Positions 14,018 through 23,082 are shown, numbered from the stretch's first letter. The stretch is 64,000 bases of DNA from an uncultured Verrucomicrobia subdivision 3 bacterium (GCA_903850425.1 CAINLR010000113.1:24972-88971), one strand, 5' to 3'. Notes: generated by a model not told the origin, from the letters alone. Numbers and translations: made by a program.

Positions 14018-16351
14018 TCAATTGGCCGCGACAGGTTCAGGGATTTCCTCATCCAGAATTTCAATCTGTTTACCTTCGAGTGACCAACCGGTTTTCAGCC
14101 CAAGAATAAACCAGCAGATGCCAAAAATGCCGAAGGTGAATACCGTGTCGCCGATGAAACGCAGCCAGCGAAGCTTGGTCATGAGCGGTGATTGCATGAA
14201 ATCCGCCGAGCGGGCATACCACATGCCGTGCTCCACGCTCGCCCAAGTTTGCATCAGACCGACCGGCAGCAGGCTCAACACAATCATCAGCACGAGGCCA
14301 ATATTCAGCGACCAGAAGCTGAAACTCAGCACGCCGGATTTCCAGGCAGATTGCCGGGTCATACTGCGCAGGCAGAACAGCATGAGCGCGATACCAAGCA
14401 TGCCATAGACGCCGAAGAGGGCGGCATGAGCGTGAACCGCCGTCGTGTTCAATCCTTGCATGTAATAGAGCGCAATCGGCGGATTGATGAGGAAGCCGAA
14501 CAGACCGGCGCCCACGAGATTCCAGAATGCCACGGCGACAAAGAAGTAGATCGGCCATTTGTAGGCTGAAACCCAGGACCGCGCTTTGCCGTGTTTCCAG
14601 TTTTCATAGCCTTCGGCACCGACCAGCACCAGCGGCACAATTTCCAGCGCGCTGAAAATGGAACCGACCGCGAGCACTCCAGTCGGAGTGCCGCTAAAAT
14701 ACAGATGGTGCATCGTTCCCAAAATGCCACCACCAAGATAAATGGCCGTGGAAAAGATTACCGCCGCCGTGGCCGTGGCGAGCCGCAACAGTCCCATGCG
14801 CGTAAATAGGAAGGCGATAACGACCGTGGCGAACACTTCGAAGAAGCCTTCGACCCAAAGGTGAATCACCCACCAGCGCCAGTATTCAGCCATGGCCAGA
14901 TGCGTTTGCCGTCCCCACATCAATCCTGCACCGTAAAACAATCCGATGGCAGCAGAGGCGAGCAGGAACAAGCCGAGCAGATGACGGTTAGCACCAGGAT
15001 TTTTGAATGCTGGCCACAATGCGCGAGCCATGAGGAACAGCCAGAGGAACAAGCCAATCAACAGAAAGATTTGCCAGAAGCGGCCGAGGTCAACGTATTC
15101 ATAACCCTGATGGCCAAACCAGAAATTGGCGACGAAGCCGAGCTTCTGTTGGACGCCCAGCCATTCGCCAAAAAGTGAACCGACCACAATGACGAGGAGG
15201 CAGACGAATAGGAAATTCACGCCGAGCCGCTGTCCTTTTGGCTCCCAACCCGAAACTGCGGGCGCGACATACAGACCGGTGGCGAGCCAGGCCGTGGCGA
15301 TCCAGAAAATGCCAAGCTGAGTATGCCAGGTGCGCGCCACGGCATAAGGAAGCCATTTCGCCAGCGGAATTCCGTAGAAGCCGTCGCCCTCCACACCGTA
15401 ATGCGCTGTGACCGCGCCGAGGCCGACTTGAACGAGCATGAGCGCGGCGACAATCCAAAAGTATTTCAGCACCGCCTGCATTGAAGGCGTTGTTTTAATG
15501 CCGAGCAGCGGATCGGTTTTGGGAATTACAATCGCCTCTTCGCCTTCTTCTTCATGACGTTTCGCGGCTGTGTACCAGACCATCGCGCCAACGCCGGCCA
15601 GCAGCGCGATGACACTGACCACCGACCAGATCACAATCGAGCTGGTTGGATTATTGTCGATGAGTGATTCATGCGGCCAGTTTTGGGAATAGGTGACGTG
15701 ACTGTTCGGCCGCTCCGTGCCGCAAGACCACGCGGCCCAAAAGAAAAATGCGTTCATGAGCCGCTGACGCTCCGGAGTTTTGATGGTCTCCGCTGGAATC
15801 GCGTAGCTATTGCGCAGTGTTTTCAATTCCGGGTCGTTGCCAAACAGTGCGGAGTAATGTGCGCCGACAGCTTGTATTGCTTCCGCGCGCGTCGCTGAAA
15901 CGACGATATTGCCGGTCTGCGCATCGTAGGTGTTCGACCGAATTTCCTTTTTCAAACGCTCGCGTAAGGCAGCTTGCGTTTCCACATCGAGCTGGGCGTA
16001 AGTCTTGCCGCCGGATTGCGCCGCCCAATGATCGAGCAACCACGTCGCCTCGCGGTGCAGCCAGTCCGCCGACCAGTCCGGCGCGACATATGCACCGTGA
16101 CCCCAAATAGTGCCGACCTCCTGGCCGCCGATGGATTGCCAGACGTTCTGGCCGTCCTTGATGTCCTGTCCGGTGAAAAGCACTGCGCCGTCAGCGGTGA
16201 CGACCTGCTTGGGAATGGGAGGCGCGGCGTAATAGATCTCCCGGCCATAATAGCCGAGTAGCAGGAATGACAGCGTCATGGAGCCGATCAAACCCAGCCA
16301 GAGGTTGCGGTAGGAACGTGGTTTCTTTCTTGGTGATGATGTAATACTCAT
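14018..16351 (-). CDS. norB: Quinol-dependent nitric oxide reductase (qNor)
   Basis: The 777-residue protein has the long N-terminal extension of the single-subunit qNor, beginning after the first membrane helix with a hydrophilic periplasmic domain containing GQDIKDGQNVWQSIGG and VGTIWGHGAY. The catalytic subunit follows with metal-ligand histidines in WHTQLGIF, MHHLYFSG and HAHAALFGVYG. It reduces two NO to N2O using quinol in the cytoplasmic membrane. Length fits the family (about 740-790). ATG at 16351 is used instead of the TTG at 16357 because the predicted transcription start falls on this base. A box at 16399-16386 and TAGAAT -10 precede it. Confidence 0.93.
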   Translation of the reverse strand: MSITSSPRKKPRSYRNLWLGLIGSMTLSFLLLGYYGREIYYAAPPIPKQVVTADGAVLFTGQDIKDGQNVWQSIGGQEVGTIWGHGAYVAPDWSADWLHREATWLLDHWAAQSGGKTYAQLDVETQAALRERLKKEIRSNTYDAQTGNIVVSATRAEAIQAVGAHYSALFGNDPELKTLRNSYAIPAETIKTPERQRLMNAFFFWAAWSCGTERPNSHVTYSQNWPHESLIDNNPTSSIVIWSVVSVIALLAGVGAMVWYTAAKRHEEEGEEAIVIPKTDPLLGIKTTPSMQAVLKYFWIVAALMLVQVGLGAVTAHYGVEGDGFYGIPLAKWLPYAVARTWHTQLGIFWIATAWLATGLYVAPAVSGWEPKGQRLGVNFLFVCLLVIVVGSLFGEWLGVQQKLGFVANFWFGHQGYEYVDLGRFWQIFLLIGLFLWLFLMARALWPAFKNPGANRHLLGLFLLASAAIGLFYGAGLMWGRQTHLAMAEYWRWWVIHLWVEGFFEVFATVVIAFLFTRMGLLRLATATAAVIFSTAIYLGGGILGTMHHLYFSGTPTGVLAVGSIFSALEIVPLVLVGAEGYENWKHGKARSWVSAYKWPIYFFVAVAFWNLVGAGLFGFLINPPIALYYMQGLNTTAVHAHAALFGVYGMLGIALMLFCLRSMTRQSAWKSGVLSFSFWSLNIGLVLMIVLSLLPVGLMQTWASVEHGMWYARSADFMQSPLMTKLRWLRFIGDTVFTFGIFGICWFILGLKTGWSLEGKQIEILDEEIPEPVAAN

Positions 16352-16385
16352 GCACAAATTCTAGCCGGTCCCAGACAAAACAAGT

Positions 16386-16399
16386 TTGACCCACGTCAA
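16386..16399 (-). promoter_or_regulatory. DNR/FNR-type operator of norB
   Basis: The minus-strand sequence TTGAC-GTGG-GTCAA is followed after 22 bases by TAGAAT at 16363-16358 and, 6 bases later, by the norB ATG. It has the same layout as ygbA. Confidence 0.8.
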
Positions 16400-16450
16400 G
16401 TTTTTAAAAATTTGTTGTGAATCGATTGTTCGATCCACAAAAGAGAAAGA

Positions 16451-16471
16451 GCCCCGATGTGAAATCGGGGC
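16451..16471 (-). terminator. Hairpin after the octaheme operon
   Basis: GCCCCGAT-GTGAA-ATCGGGGC forms an 8-bp stem. It lies 16 bases after the stop of the minus-strand gene at 16487 and is followed by a weak T-rich tract (CTCTTTCTCTTTT), so it likely ends that transcript. Confidence 0.6.
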
Positions 16472-16486
16472 AGAGAAAACGAACGG

Positions 16487-17305
16487 TCAGTGGCGGCGTG
16501 AGTCTGGGTGCTTGCGGCCTAGCACCCAGAGGCCGATGACCGCCAATACCGCCAAGTCGCAAAACAAGGTCGGCGCGAATATGGGGGCACCGTGAACAAT
16601 GCGCAGAAAGATGTTTTCGCCAACGTTGCGCCAATCCGCCAGCGCGTGAAAACCAAAACCCAACGCGCCCACTGCCGTCTGCGCCAGCATAACCAGGCCG
16701 CACAATTTTAGAAATGTGCGGTCGGTTTTCATGACCAACGGCACGATCAAAAACCCAACGGCCATGGCGCTGCTAATGACCGGAATCCATTCGGTGCGAT
16801 GGAAAAATCCATTCTGGGCATGATCGGTGAGGCTGAAAATAAAATTACCGACGAAGCCGCCGAAAGCGAAAAAAATCACCCACTGGGCCCAGTCCGTTTC
16901 TTCGTCGGCGACCATGCGGTTCATGATCAGCAACGAGCCAAGGCCGGTATAAGCCAGCGGGGCGGCAAATGGCGCGGCATATACCAGGCTGGCCAGCGTC
17001 CACTGCTGGAAGAACTGGCTTTGCAGATGTAGCACCAAGCCGGTGATGCCAATTAGCACCGCCGTGCCACCAACCAGAAAACCAAGCCACCGCCAGAGGA
17101 CCAGTCGCCGTGTGGCCAAGGCCCACAGCGCCGGCAGCAACAGCATCGGTGCGGCCAGCGAGAAGATCAGCGGGGTATATTCCGCCCGCGAATGAAAGGC
17201 GTTGACGCTGTGCGCGAGAAAAATATCGGGCGCGAGTCCACCGAGATTAAGCAGCACGAACAGCTCAATCCACGTGCGCGGTCGCCGTAGCCAGTTATTT
17301 TCCAT
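16487..17305 (-). CDS. Eight-TM membrane partner of the octaheme cytochrome
   Basis: The ATG at 17305 (MENNWLRRPRTWIEL) lies 11 bases inside the stop of the octaheme gene. The 272-residue product has eight predicted membrane helices. Histidines in or next to helices (FLAHSVNAFHSR, LVLHLQ, TDHAQNGFFHR, FHALAD, IVHGAP) are good candidates for heme b ligands. I do not know a named family for it. Its overlap with the cytochrome gene suggests it anchors the cytochrome or exchanges electrons with quinone. A cytochrome-b-like module is plausible, but this is inference. Confidence 0.65.
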   Translation of the reverse strand: MENNWLRRPRTWIELFVLLNLGGLAPDIFLAHSVNAFHSRAEYTPLIFSLAAPMLLLPALWALATRRLVLWRWLGFLVGGTAVLIGITGLVLHLQSQFFQQWTLASLVYAAPFAAPLAYTGLGSLLIMNRMVADEETDWAQWVIFFAFGGFVGNFIFSLTDHAQNGFFHRTEWIPVISSAMAVGFLIVPLVMKTDRTFLKLCGLVMLAQTAVGALGFGFHALADWRNVGENIFLRIVHGAPIFAPTLFCDLAVLAVIGLWVLGRKHPDSRRH

Positions 17306-18527
17306 TGTCCTTGCGCAGTTGGGCGGCTTGCTCCTTAAGCTCAACCGTGTGTTGCAGAATCGGATAATTGCCATGCCATTGCACATAGTCGGCCCCGCCC
17401 ATGAAGGCGGCGTGCTTCGCGGTGCGGCCGTAATAGTGCCAAAGATCGAAATAGGTGAATTGAATTGTCTGGCTGAACGGATTGGTCGAAAGCAATCCAT
17501 CCGCTTTGACTCCATCCATGATGGCTCTCGCCGCGAGGACTTTTTCATTGGTGTCAGCCACCACCGCGGCACCTTCCCGGTAAATGCGTTCCACCAGTGG
17601 CGGCGTGTGGCATTGAAGACAGACGGACTTCATTTTGGCCTGCGCCCGTTCGAAGTTCGGACGCGGCTGCGTGACTTCGGCGAACAAATTATACGACAGC
17701 CGTTCCGATGGATCGTGCGTGACTCCAATGCCATTGAGCCCGCTCATGTGACAGGTTGCACACGTTGGAATAAACATATCCTTCGTAGTCAAACTGTCCG
17801 ATGGGGCTTTGAGGTTTAGTTGATCTTTCTGCGCAGCGAACATGATGCCGTGTTTCGACTGCGTATAGATTTCGATCTGCGAATGATCCGGGCCGAGGTG
17901 GCATTGACCGCAGGTGCTGGGCAACCGTGCCACTTCCACGGAAGATGTATGCCGCGTGTGGCAGAGCGTGCAGTTGCCGATGCTGCCGTCGGCGTTGGGT
18001 TTGCCAATCGCGTGGCAAGTAATGCAGCCGCTCTTCGCTGCAGACGCGCCTTCCAGATTGGTCAGCGGATGCGGTGGGCGTTTCATGGATCCGGGATGCA
18101 GTTTTTCCATCTGCTCAATCATCTCTGGCGAAAAATCTTTGTTACCCACCACTGCCACCCACGATGGTGCAGCATGGCGACTGCGGGCGAACTGGTCATA
18201 AACCGCCAGGTGACAAACCCGACAGTTCGCAGAGGTGATGCCCGTATTGATTACAAAACCATTGTGATTTGTGCTGGTTTGCCCCGGCTGCACCTGGTGG
18301 CAGTCGAGGCACGTCACTCCCTTTTGAGCATGCTTGCTCATCTCGTATTCGTGGACGATCGAATACTGGTTATTCCGATGGCACTCCGCGCATTTGCCGC
18401 TAGCCCTGACAAAATCCGCAGTCGGTTGTTGAACTACGACGCTGGGCCGTTTCGAATTGACCAAATACGCCGAGACAATCAAGCCCGTGGCGATGATGAT
18501 GGCGATAAAGACGGTGCGGAAGTTCAT
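17295..18527 (-). CDS. Octaheme cytochrome c, hydroxylamine oxidoreductase-like
   Basis: The 410-residue protein has a single N-terminal membrane anchor (FIAIIIATGLIVSAYLV) and eight CxxCH heme sites: CAECH, CLDCH, CRVCH, CITCH, CTLCH, CGQCH, CATCH and CLQCH. The C-terminal block WHYYGRTAKHAAFMGGADYVQWHG is shared with hydroxylamine oxidoreductases (quoted in two parts: WHYYGRTAKHAAF, GGADYVQWHG). In non-nitrifiers such proteins are thought to reduce nitrite, NO or hydroxylamine. Whether the catalytic-heme cross-linking Tyr is retained needs alignment. Its regulator box lies at 18637-18624. Confidence 0.82.
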   Translation of the reverse strand: MNFRTVFIAIIIATGLIVSAYLVNSKRPSVVVQQPTADFVRASGKCAECHRNNQYSIVHEYEMSKHAQKGVTCLDCHQVQPGQTSTNHNGFVINTGITSANCRVCHLAVYDQFARSRHAAPSWVAVVGNKDFSPEMIEQMEKLHPGSMKRPPHPLTNLEGASAAKSGCITCHAIGKPNADGSIGNCTLCHTRHTSSVEVARLPSTCGQCHLGPDHSQIEIYTQSKHGIMFAAQKDQLNLKAPSDSLTTKDMFIPTCATCHMSGLNGIGVTHDPSERLSYNLFAEVTQPRPNFERAQAKMKSVCLQCHTPPLVERIYREGAAVVADTNEKVLAARAIMDGVKADGLLSTNPFSQTIQFTYFDLWHYYGRTAKHAAFMGGADYVQWHGNYPILQHTVELKEQAAQLRKDNGK

Positions 18528-18623
18528 AAGTCGAGTCTCAATCCGATTATTTCTAATGTCAATGAATTGTGTGGATTCTTGTTTTTTGCGGTCAAAGGTT
18601 ATACTAGAGCCTGACGCGAAACT

Positions 18624-18637
18624 TTGACGCAGGTCAA
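18624..18637 (-). promoter_or_regulatory. DNR/FNR-type operator of the octaheme operon
   Basis: The minus-strand sequence TTGAC-CTGC-GTCAA is followed after 20 bases by TATAAC at 18603-18598. The ATG at 18527 would then have a leader of about 64 bases. It also overlaps the region upstream of recD2, read in the other direction. Confidence 0.7.
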
Positions 18638-18723
18638 AGAAGGTGAAAATTTATGACCGTCTTGCCCGCCAGAGGCAGAGCCACCACAATGATGGCGCGT
18701 TGCAACAAGTGCCACACAATTCA

Positions 18724-20892
18724 ATGAACGTCGAAAGCCTCTCCGGCTTGATCGAACGGGTCACGTTCTTCAACGAAGAAAACGGCTTTGCAATTCTCAA
18801 AGTCAAAGCCAAGGGGCATCGCGACCTCGTGGCCGTCGTTGGCTCACTTCCCAGTGTCAGCGCCGGCGAGTGGGTGACGGCACAGGGAATCTGGGTTCAG
18901 GACCGTGAATTTGGCCTCCAGTTTAAGGCGGAGATGCTGACCAGCACACCGCCCACAACGATCGAAGGCATCGAGAAATATCTCGGTAGCGGCATGGTCA
19001 AAGGCATCGGCCCAGTCTATGCCAAGAAACTCGTCGGCAAATTTGGAGAAGGTATCTTCGAGGTCATTGAGCATCGCTCCGCCGATCTGGAAACTGTGGA
19101 TGGCATCGGCCCCAAACGCCGCCAAAAAATCAAAGCGGCCTGGGCTGAACAAAAGATCATCCGGAAGATCATGGTGTTTCTTCACAGCCACGGCGTTTCC
19201 ACCAGCCGCTCAGTCCGCATTTACAAAACATACGGAGAGGAGGCCGTCGAAAAGGTCCAGGCCAACCCATATTCGCTGGCCAAAGACATTCACGGCATCG
19301 GCTTTAAAACGGCGGATCAAATTGCCCAAAAGGTCGGCGTTCCTCACGATTCACTCCTGCGTGCCTGCGCTGGCCTGAGCCATGTGCTGCTCGAAGCCAC
19401 CAACGACGGGCATTGCGCCCAGCCCATTGAAAAGCTCCTCGATGACGCTGGCAAGCTTCTGCTGGTCGGTGAAGACATCGTCAAAGCCGCGCTGGCGAAA
19501 TCGATGGCTGACGGGGATCTTGCTCAGGAGAACATTGCCGGCACCGAACTCATTTTCCTACCGGCGCTCAAACGCGCCGAGGAAAACATCGCCGGGCGTA
19601 TCCGGAACCTCGCCGCCCAACCACCAAATTATCCCCCAGTCGAATTCGATAAAGCCGTGGCATGGTGCCAGGAGAAAACCGGCAAAGAATTGGCGCCCTC
19701 CCAGCGCGAGGCTTTGAAACAGGCGCTGACGAACCGGGTGCTGGTGATCACCGGCGGTCCTGGCGTTGGTAAAACAACATTGACGAACGCCATCCTAAAG
19801 ATCCTGTGCGCCAAAAAAGTGAAGTGCCTGCTTTGCGCGCCCACCGGCAGGGCGGCGAAACGGATGAGCGAAGCTACCGGTCTTGCCGCCAGCACAATTC
19901 ACCGCCTGCTGGAAGCCAAACCCGGCGGTCGGTTTGGGCGGAACGACGCCAACCCGCTGGAGTGTGATTTGCTCGTCGTGGACGAAACCAGCATGGTTGA
20001 TGTGCCGTTGATGAATCATTTGCTCAGGGCGCTGCCGCCGAATACCGGGCTGATGCTGGTCGGCGACGTGGATCAATTGCCGTCGGTCGGTCCCGGCATG
20101 GTGCTCAAAGATATTATCGAGAGCGGAGTCGTGCCGGTCGTCAGGCTCACCGAAGTTTTCCGCCAGGCCGCTTCAAGCCGAATCATCACCAACGCGCACC
20201 GAATTAACGAAGGACATATGCCGGAGTTCGTGGCCAAAGAAAACGCCTCGGATTTCTTTTTCGTCGAACGCGACACGCCCGAGGCCATTTCTTCGACACT
20301 GCTCGACATGGTGAAGCAACGCATTCCGGCGAAGTTTAGATTTGATCCGATTCGCGACGTCCAGGTGCTTTGCCCGATGAATCGCGGCTCGCTTGGCGTG
20401 CGTGAGCTGAACGCTCAATTGCAAAATGTGCTCAACCCGGCGCGGCAGGACAAACCGTTCGTTGAGAAATTCGGCTGGCAGTTTCGCATCGGCGACAAAG
20501 TCATTCAGACCGAGAACAACTACGACAAAAAAGTCTTCAACGGCGATATCGGCATCGTCACCAAAATTGACCTGGTCGAGCAGGAGGTCGTCATCCGCTT
20601 CGACCAGCGTGACGTCGTTTATGACTTTGGCGAACTGGATGAAGTTTCGCTCGCATACGCCATCACCATCCACAAAAGCCAAGGTAGCGAATTTCCGGTC
20701 GTCGTCATCCCGATTGCGACCCAGCAATACGTCCTGCTCCAACGAAACCTCGTTTACACCGGCATCACGCGCGGCAAAAAGCTCGTGCTGCTGGTCGGCC
20801 AAAAAAAGGCAATGGCCATGGCCGTGCGAAACAATAAAACCGAACGGCGCTTCTCCGGGTTGCTGACGAGGTTGAGTAGTAAAAGGGAGTGA
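18724..20892 (+). CDS. recD2: RecD2-like ATP-dependent DNA helicase
   Basis: The start at 18724 (MNVESLSGLIERVTFFNEENGF) aligns with the usual RecD2 N-terminal OB domain; a GTG at 18643 is also in frame but overlaps the operator region. Helix-hairpin-helix units follow (GIGPVYAKKLVGKFG, VDGIGPKRRQKI). The helicase core has Walker A GGPGVGKTT and Walker B VVDETSMVD, and the C-terminus carries ITIHKSQGSEFPVVVIP. Length (722 residues) fits RecD2, a 5'-3' helicase that works without RecBC. It appears to be a housekeeping gene between the NO module and the tRNA-Arg element. Confidence 0.9.
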   Translation: MNVESLSGLIERVTFFNEENGFAILKVKAKGHRDLVAVVGSLPSVSAGEWVTAQGIWVQDREFGLQFKAEMLTSTPPTTIEGIEKYLGSGMVKGIGPVYAKKLVGKFGEGIFEVIEHRSADLETVDGIGPKRRQKIKAAWAEQKIIRKIMVFLHSHGVSTSRSVRIYKTYGEEAVEKVQANPYSLAKDIHGIGFKTADQIAQKVGVPHDSLLRACAGLSHVLLEATNDGHCAQPIEKLLDDAGKLLLVGEDIVKAALAKSMADGDLAQENIAGTELIFLPALKRAEENIAGRIRNLAAQPPNYPPVEFDKAVAWCQEKTGKELAPSQREALKQALTNRVLVITGGPGVGKTTLTNAILKILCAKKVKCLLCAPTGRAAKRMSEATGLAASTIHRLLEAKPGGRFGRNDANPLECDLLVVDETSMVDVPLMNHLLRALPPNTGLMLVGDVDQLPSVGPGMVLKDIIESGVVPVVRLTEVFRQAASSRIITNAHRINEGHMPEFVAKENASDFFFVERDTPEAISSTLLDMVKQRIPAKFRFDPIRDVQVLCPMNRGSLGVRELNAQLQNVLNPARQDKPFVEKFGWQFRIGDKVIQTENNYDKKVFNGDIGIVTKIDLVEQEVVIRFDQRDVVYDFGELDEVSLAYAITIHKSQGSEFPVVVIPIATQQYVLLQRNLVYTGITRGKKLVLLVGQKKAMAMAVRNNKTERRFSGLLTRLSSKRE

Positions 20893-20986
20893 CGTTGGAT
20901 AGCCGTTGCAGCACTTTTCAACCGCCGATTTAATCAGTTTGGCAGCAACTTCGTTTTGCTTCACCGCGACTCGACCCGGACGTTTG

Positions 20987-21004
20987 GCATTTTAGGCAAA
21001 ATGC
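20987..21004. promoter_or_regulatory. Palindrome upstream of the HTH gene
   Basis: GCATTTT-AGGC-AAAATGC is a perfect 7-bp inverted repeat about 100 bases before the HTH gene at 21101. It could be an operator for that regulator, or a weak terminator after recD2. The rest of 20893-21100 shows no gene. Confidence 0.35.
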
Positions 21005-21100
21005 GACCATTGGAAATCAACAACTTGCAACTATCTTCAATTATTTTCGGTCCGAGCAAATTCCTTAAATAAAATCCATTTAGCCCCAAGTGGGTCATTT

Positions 21101-21535
21101 ATGGAAACAATAGAAGAACACGAAACACTGACTGTGAGCGTCGAGCATTTCTCCACCGCTATTTCAGTTTCGCCAGACACCGGCTACCGGTTGGTGAAAC
21201 TCGGACTGCTACAAAAAATAGCGGGGCTGGGACGCAATGTCAGGGTGTCGCGGCAGGCCGCCACCAGATGGATCGATGCCTCGATAGCAAATCTGCCACA
21301 CCTGCGTCCAACCAACCCATACCCTAAAATCTTAAATGACGGGGTCGAAGTTCTTTCCGTAGATTGCGAAACGGCGGCGCAAATCCTAGGTGTTTCAGCC
21401 TCGAAAATGTCGGACTTGGTCCGCGATGGCAAAATGCCGAAGCTCCCAAACCTGCAACGACTCGTCCGTATTCCGGTGTGCTCGATCTACGGCTTCATGG
21501 AGCACGCTGAAAAACAAACGGTTTTGCCGGCGTAG
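21101..21535 (+). CDS. Excisionase-like double HTH protein
   Basis: The 144-residue protein contains two MerR/excisionase-type helix-turn-helix units. The first is VEHFSTAISVSPDTGYRLVKLG with a following R-x-S-R-x-A-A wing, the second is VDCETAAQILGVSASKMSDLVRDG with KLPNLQRLVRIP. It is convergent with the tyrosine recombinase 34 bases away, a typical pairing of recombination directionality factor and integrase. It could also regulate the integrase. No signal peptide or membrane segment is present. Confidence 0.6.
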   Translation: METIEEHETLTVSVEHFSTAISVSPDTGYRLVKLGLLQKIAGLGRNVRVSRQAATRWIDASIANLPHLRPTNPYPKILNDGVEVLSVDCETAAQILGVSASKMSDLVRDGKMPKLPNLQRLVRIPVCSIYGFMEHAEKQTVLPA

Positions 21536-21568
21536 GCTACCCGTTTCGGGTAGACCACCGTCACTTCA

Positions 21569-22795
21569 TCAGTTCAAAGCCAGTCCGATAGCGACTTTCA
21601 TAACGTGTTTTTTTGACGGTTCGACGTATTCTTTCAGGGCGGTCACCCCACGATCTCTGTGCCCCAGCAGTTCTCCGATCACTTCCGGTCCGACACCAAG
21701 TTCCGCACATCGTGTTCCAAACCAGTGCCGCAATTTGTGGTGCGTCAATTGTGGAATTTTTAGCTTCTTGCACGCCCACTCCAACTGCCCGTCGCAGGAT
21801 GTCACCTTGAAAATGAAGTCGGTTGGTTTCCGGTTGGGCTGTTTCGATTCCAAGCGGCGCAGCATTTTTTCAAGGGATTGATTGATTCCCACCGCACGGG
21901 TTTCACCGGGTTGCCGCCACTTGAGTCCGTTATCCGGGTCTCCGCGTAATGTCAGTTCCATTTTGCCCCAGTCGATATCCTGCCACTTAACCCAGGCAGC
22001 CTCGCTGTAAACACGTGCCCCCGAATAAGCCAAAAACTCAATCAAATCAATGCAGTCTTCCGCTTGCCGTGAACCGCGTTGCCGTATGGTTTCCAGTATT
22101 TTCTCGAAAAGTATCGTGTCCGGCAGATCCAGAGTGGGGCGACGGCGCTTGGGGGTGCGTTTGATGCCCATGGCAGGATTCGAAATCAACACGCCGGTAC
22201 GTTCTTTGTGAACTGCGATTGCGGCTGCGAATACCTGGCGGAGGAATGACAGCATGTTGTTGAAATAATTTGCCGAAACTTCGCCGCGTTCTTTTGTGGC
22301 CCACGCCAGACACATCTCCTCGGTAACTCCGGAAATCACCAATGCCGACAATTCAGGCCAGATTGCCAGGAGCCGTTTTTGACAGGTGGCGTGGTAGCGT
22401 CTGCTTTGCTTTTTGTAAGGATTTGCGCCAAGACGGGAGGTGTGTTTTAGAATCCCGTCTTCAACCGTGACTGGCGCGGACGCAGGTGCAGCATTCCCTG
22501 CCGTAGTGGTTGGGGCACCGCTTTTGGCCGGCTTTGCAATCTCCGCCAAGATTTCTTCCACCTTGGCCGACATTCGCTCCCGTGCTACTGAAAACACGTC
22601 GGTTTCCAGCGATCGACAAAAAACATCCCCTTTAATGCGTTTACGCAGGTAGAACATCCCGCCATTGTATTGTGTAAGACAAGGCACATCCTTGAAGGTG
22701 CGCCACGTTCCGTCTTTGGAGACGGTGCTGTTCTGCAGGGCTTTTGCAACTTTTCGTTGGCCTGCCACTTTTTTCTGATCCTGTATATTTTCCAT
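21569..22795 (-). CDS. Tyrosine recombinase (integrase) at tRNA-Arg
   Basis: The 408-residue protein has an N-terminal arm-binding-type region, a SAM-like core-binding domain and a C-terminal catalytic domain. The catalytic residues are seen as R in YSGARVYSEAAW, H-x-x-R in HHKLRHWFGTR, H in LLGHRDRG, and the nucleophile Y in LKEYVEPS. The gene lies 130 bases from the 3' end of tRNA-Arg with its 5' end facing the tRNA, the layout expected when a tRNA 3' end is the attachment site. Tandem AGTGCATAAAGGC repeats in between may be arm sites. Confidence 0.9.
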   Translation of the reverse strand: MENIQDQKKVAGQRKVAKALQNSTVSKDGTWRTFKDVPCLTQYNGGMFYLRKRIKGDVFCRSLETDVFSVARERMSAKVEEILAEIAKPAKSGAPTTTAGNAAPASAPVTVEDGILKHTSRLGANPYKKQSRRYHATCQKRLLAIWPELSALVISGVTEEMCLAWATKERGEVSANYFNNMLSFLRQVFAAAIAVHKERTGVLISNPAMGIKRTPKRRRPTLDLPDTILFEKILETIRQRGSRQAEDCIDLIEFLAYSGARVYSEAAWVKWQDIDWGKMELTLRGDPDNGLKWRQPGETRAVGINQSLEKMLRRLESKQPNRKPTDFIFKVTSCDGQLEWACKKLKIPQLTHHKLRHWFGTRCAELGVGPEVIGELLGHRDRGVTALKEYVEPSKKHVMKVAIGLALN

Positions 22796-22842
22796 AATAT
22801 CTCCAGTATATCAGGATTCTGACTTTCACCCGGACGGGGCAA

Positions 22843-22868
22843 AGTGCATAAAGGCAGTGCATAAAGGC
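22843..22868. repeat. Tandem 13-bp repeats, likely integrase arm sites
   Basis: AGTGCATAAAGGC occurs twice back to back with no mismatch. It lies between the integrase start and the tRNA-Arg 3' end. Similar spaced GTGCAGTAAA pairs occur in the repeats at 57.0 and 62.7 kb. Confidence 0.55.
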
Positions 22869-22924
22869 TTAAATTATGCTTTTGGAAGACCGCTCTAAAA
22901 CCGAGCTAAACCCTTGAAGGAGAG

Positions 22925-23001
22925 TGGTGCACCCAATAGGAGTTGAACCTATAACCTGCTGATCCGTAGTCAGCCGCTCTATCCAATTGAGCTATGGGTG
23001 C
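22925..23001 (-). tRNA. tRNA-Arg(ACG)
   Basis: The minus-strand sequence folds as a cloverleaf. Acceptor GCACCCA pairs with TGGGTGC. The D stem is GCTC/GAGC, the anticodon stem GCTGA/TCAGC with loop CTACGGA and anticodon ACG, and the T stem ATAGG/CCTAT with loop TTCAACT. Discriminator A is followed by a genome-encoded CCA. It is the presumed attachment target of the neighbouring integrase. Confidence 0.93.
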
Positions 23002-23082
23002 GACCGTTGATTTTATGTTACTTACTAGTGGTGTCTCCACCGCTGGTTTGACGTTTTGATACTGCTTTTGCATACTGGTTGC

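Noticed and set aside
20173..20964. 263-codon minus-strand open frame
   Set aside because: It is antisense to the helicase core of RecD2; no domain or start signal.
22843..22868. CRISPR or plasmid iterons
   Set aside because: Only two 13-base units without spacers exist and they lie next to an integrase, so arm-type sites fit better.
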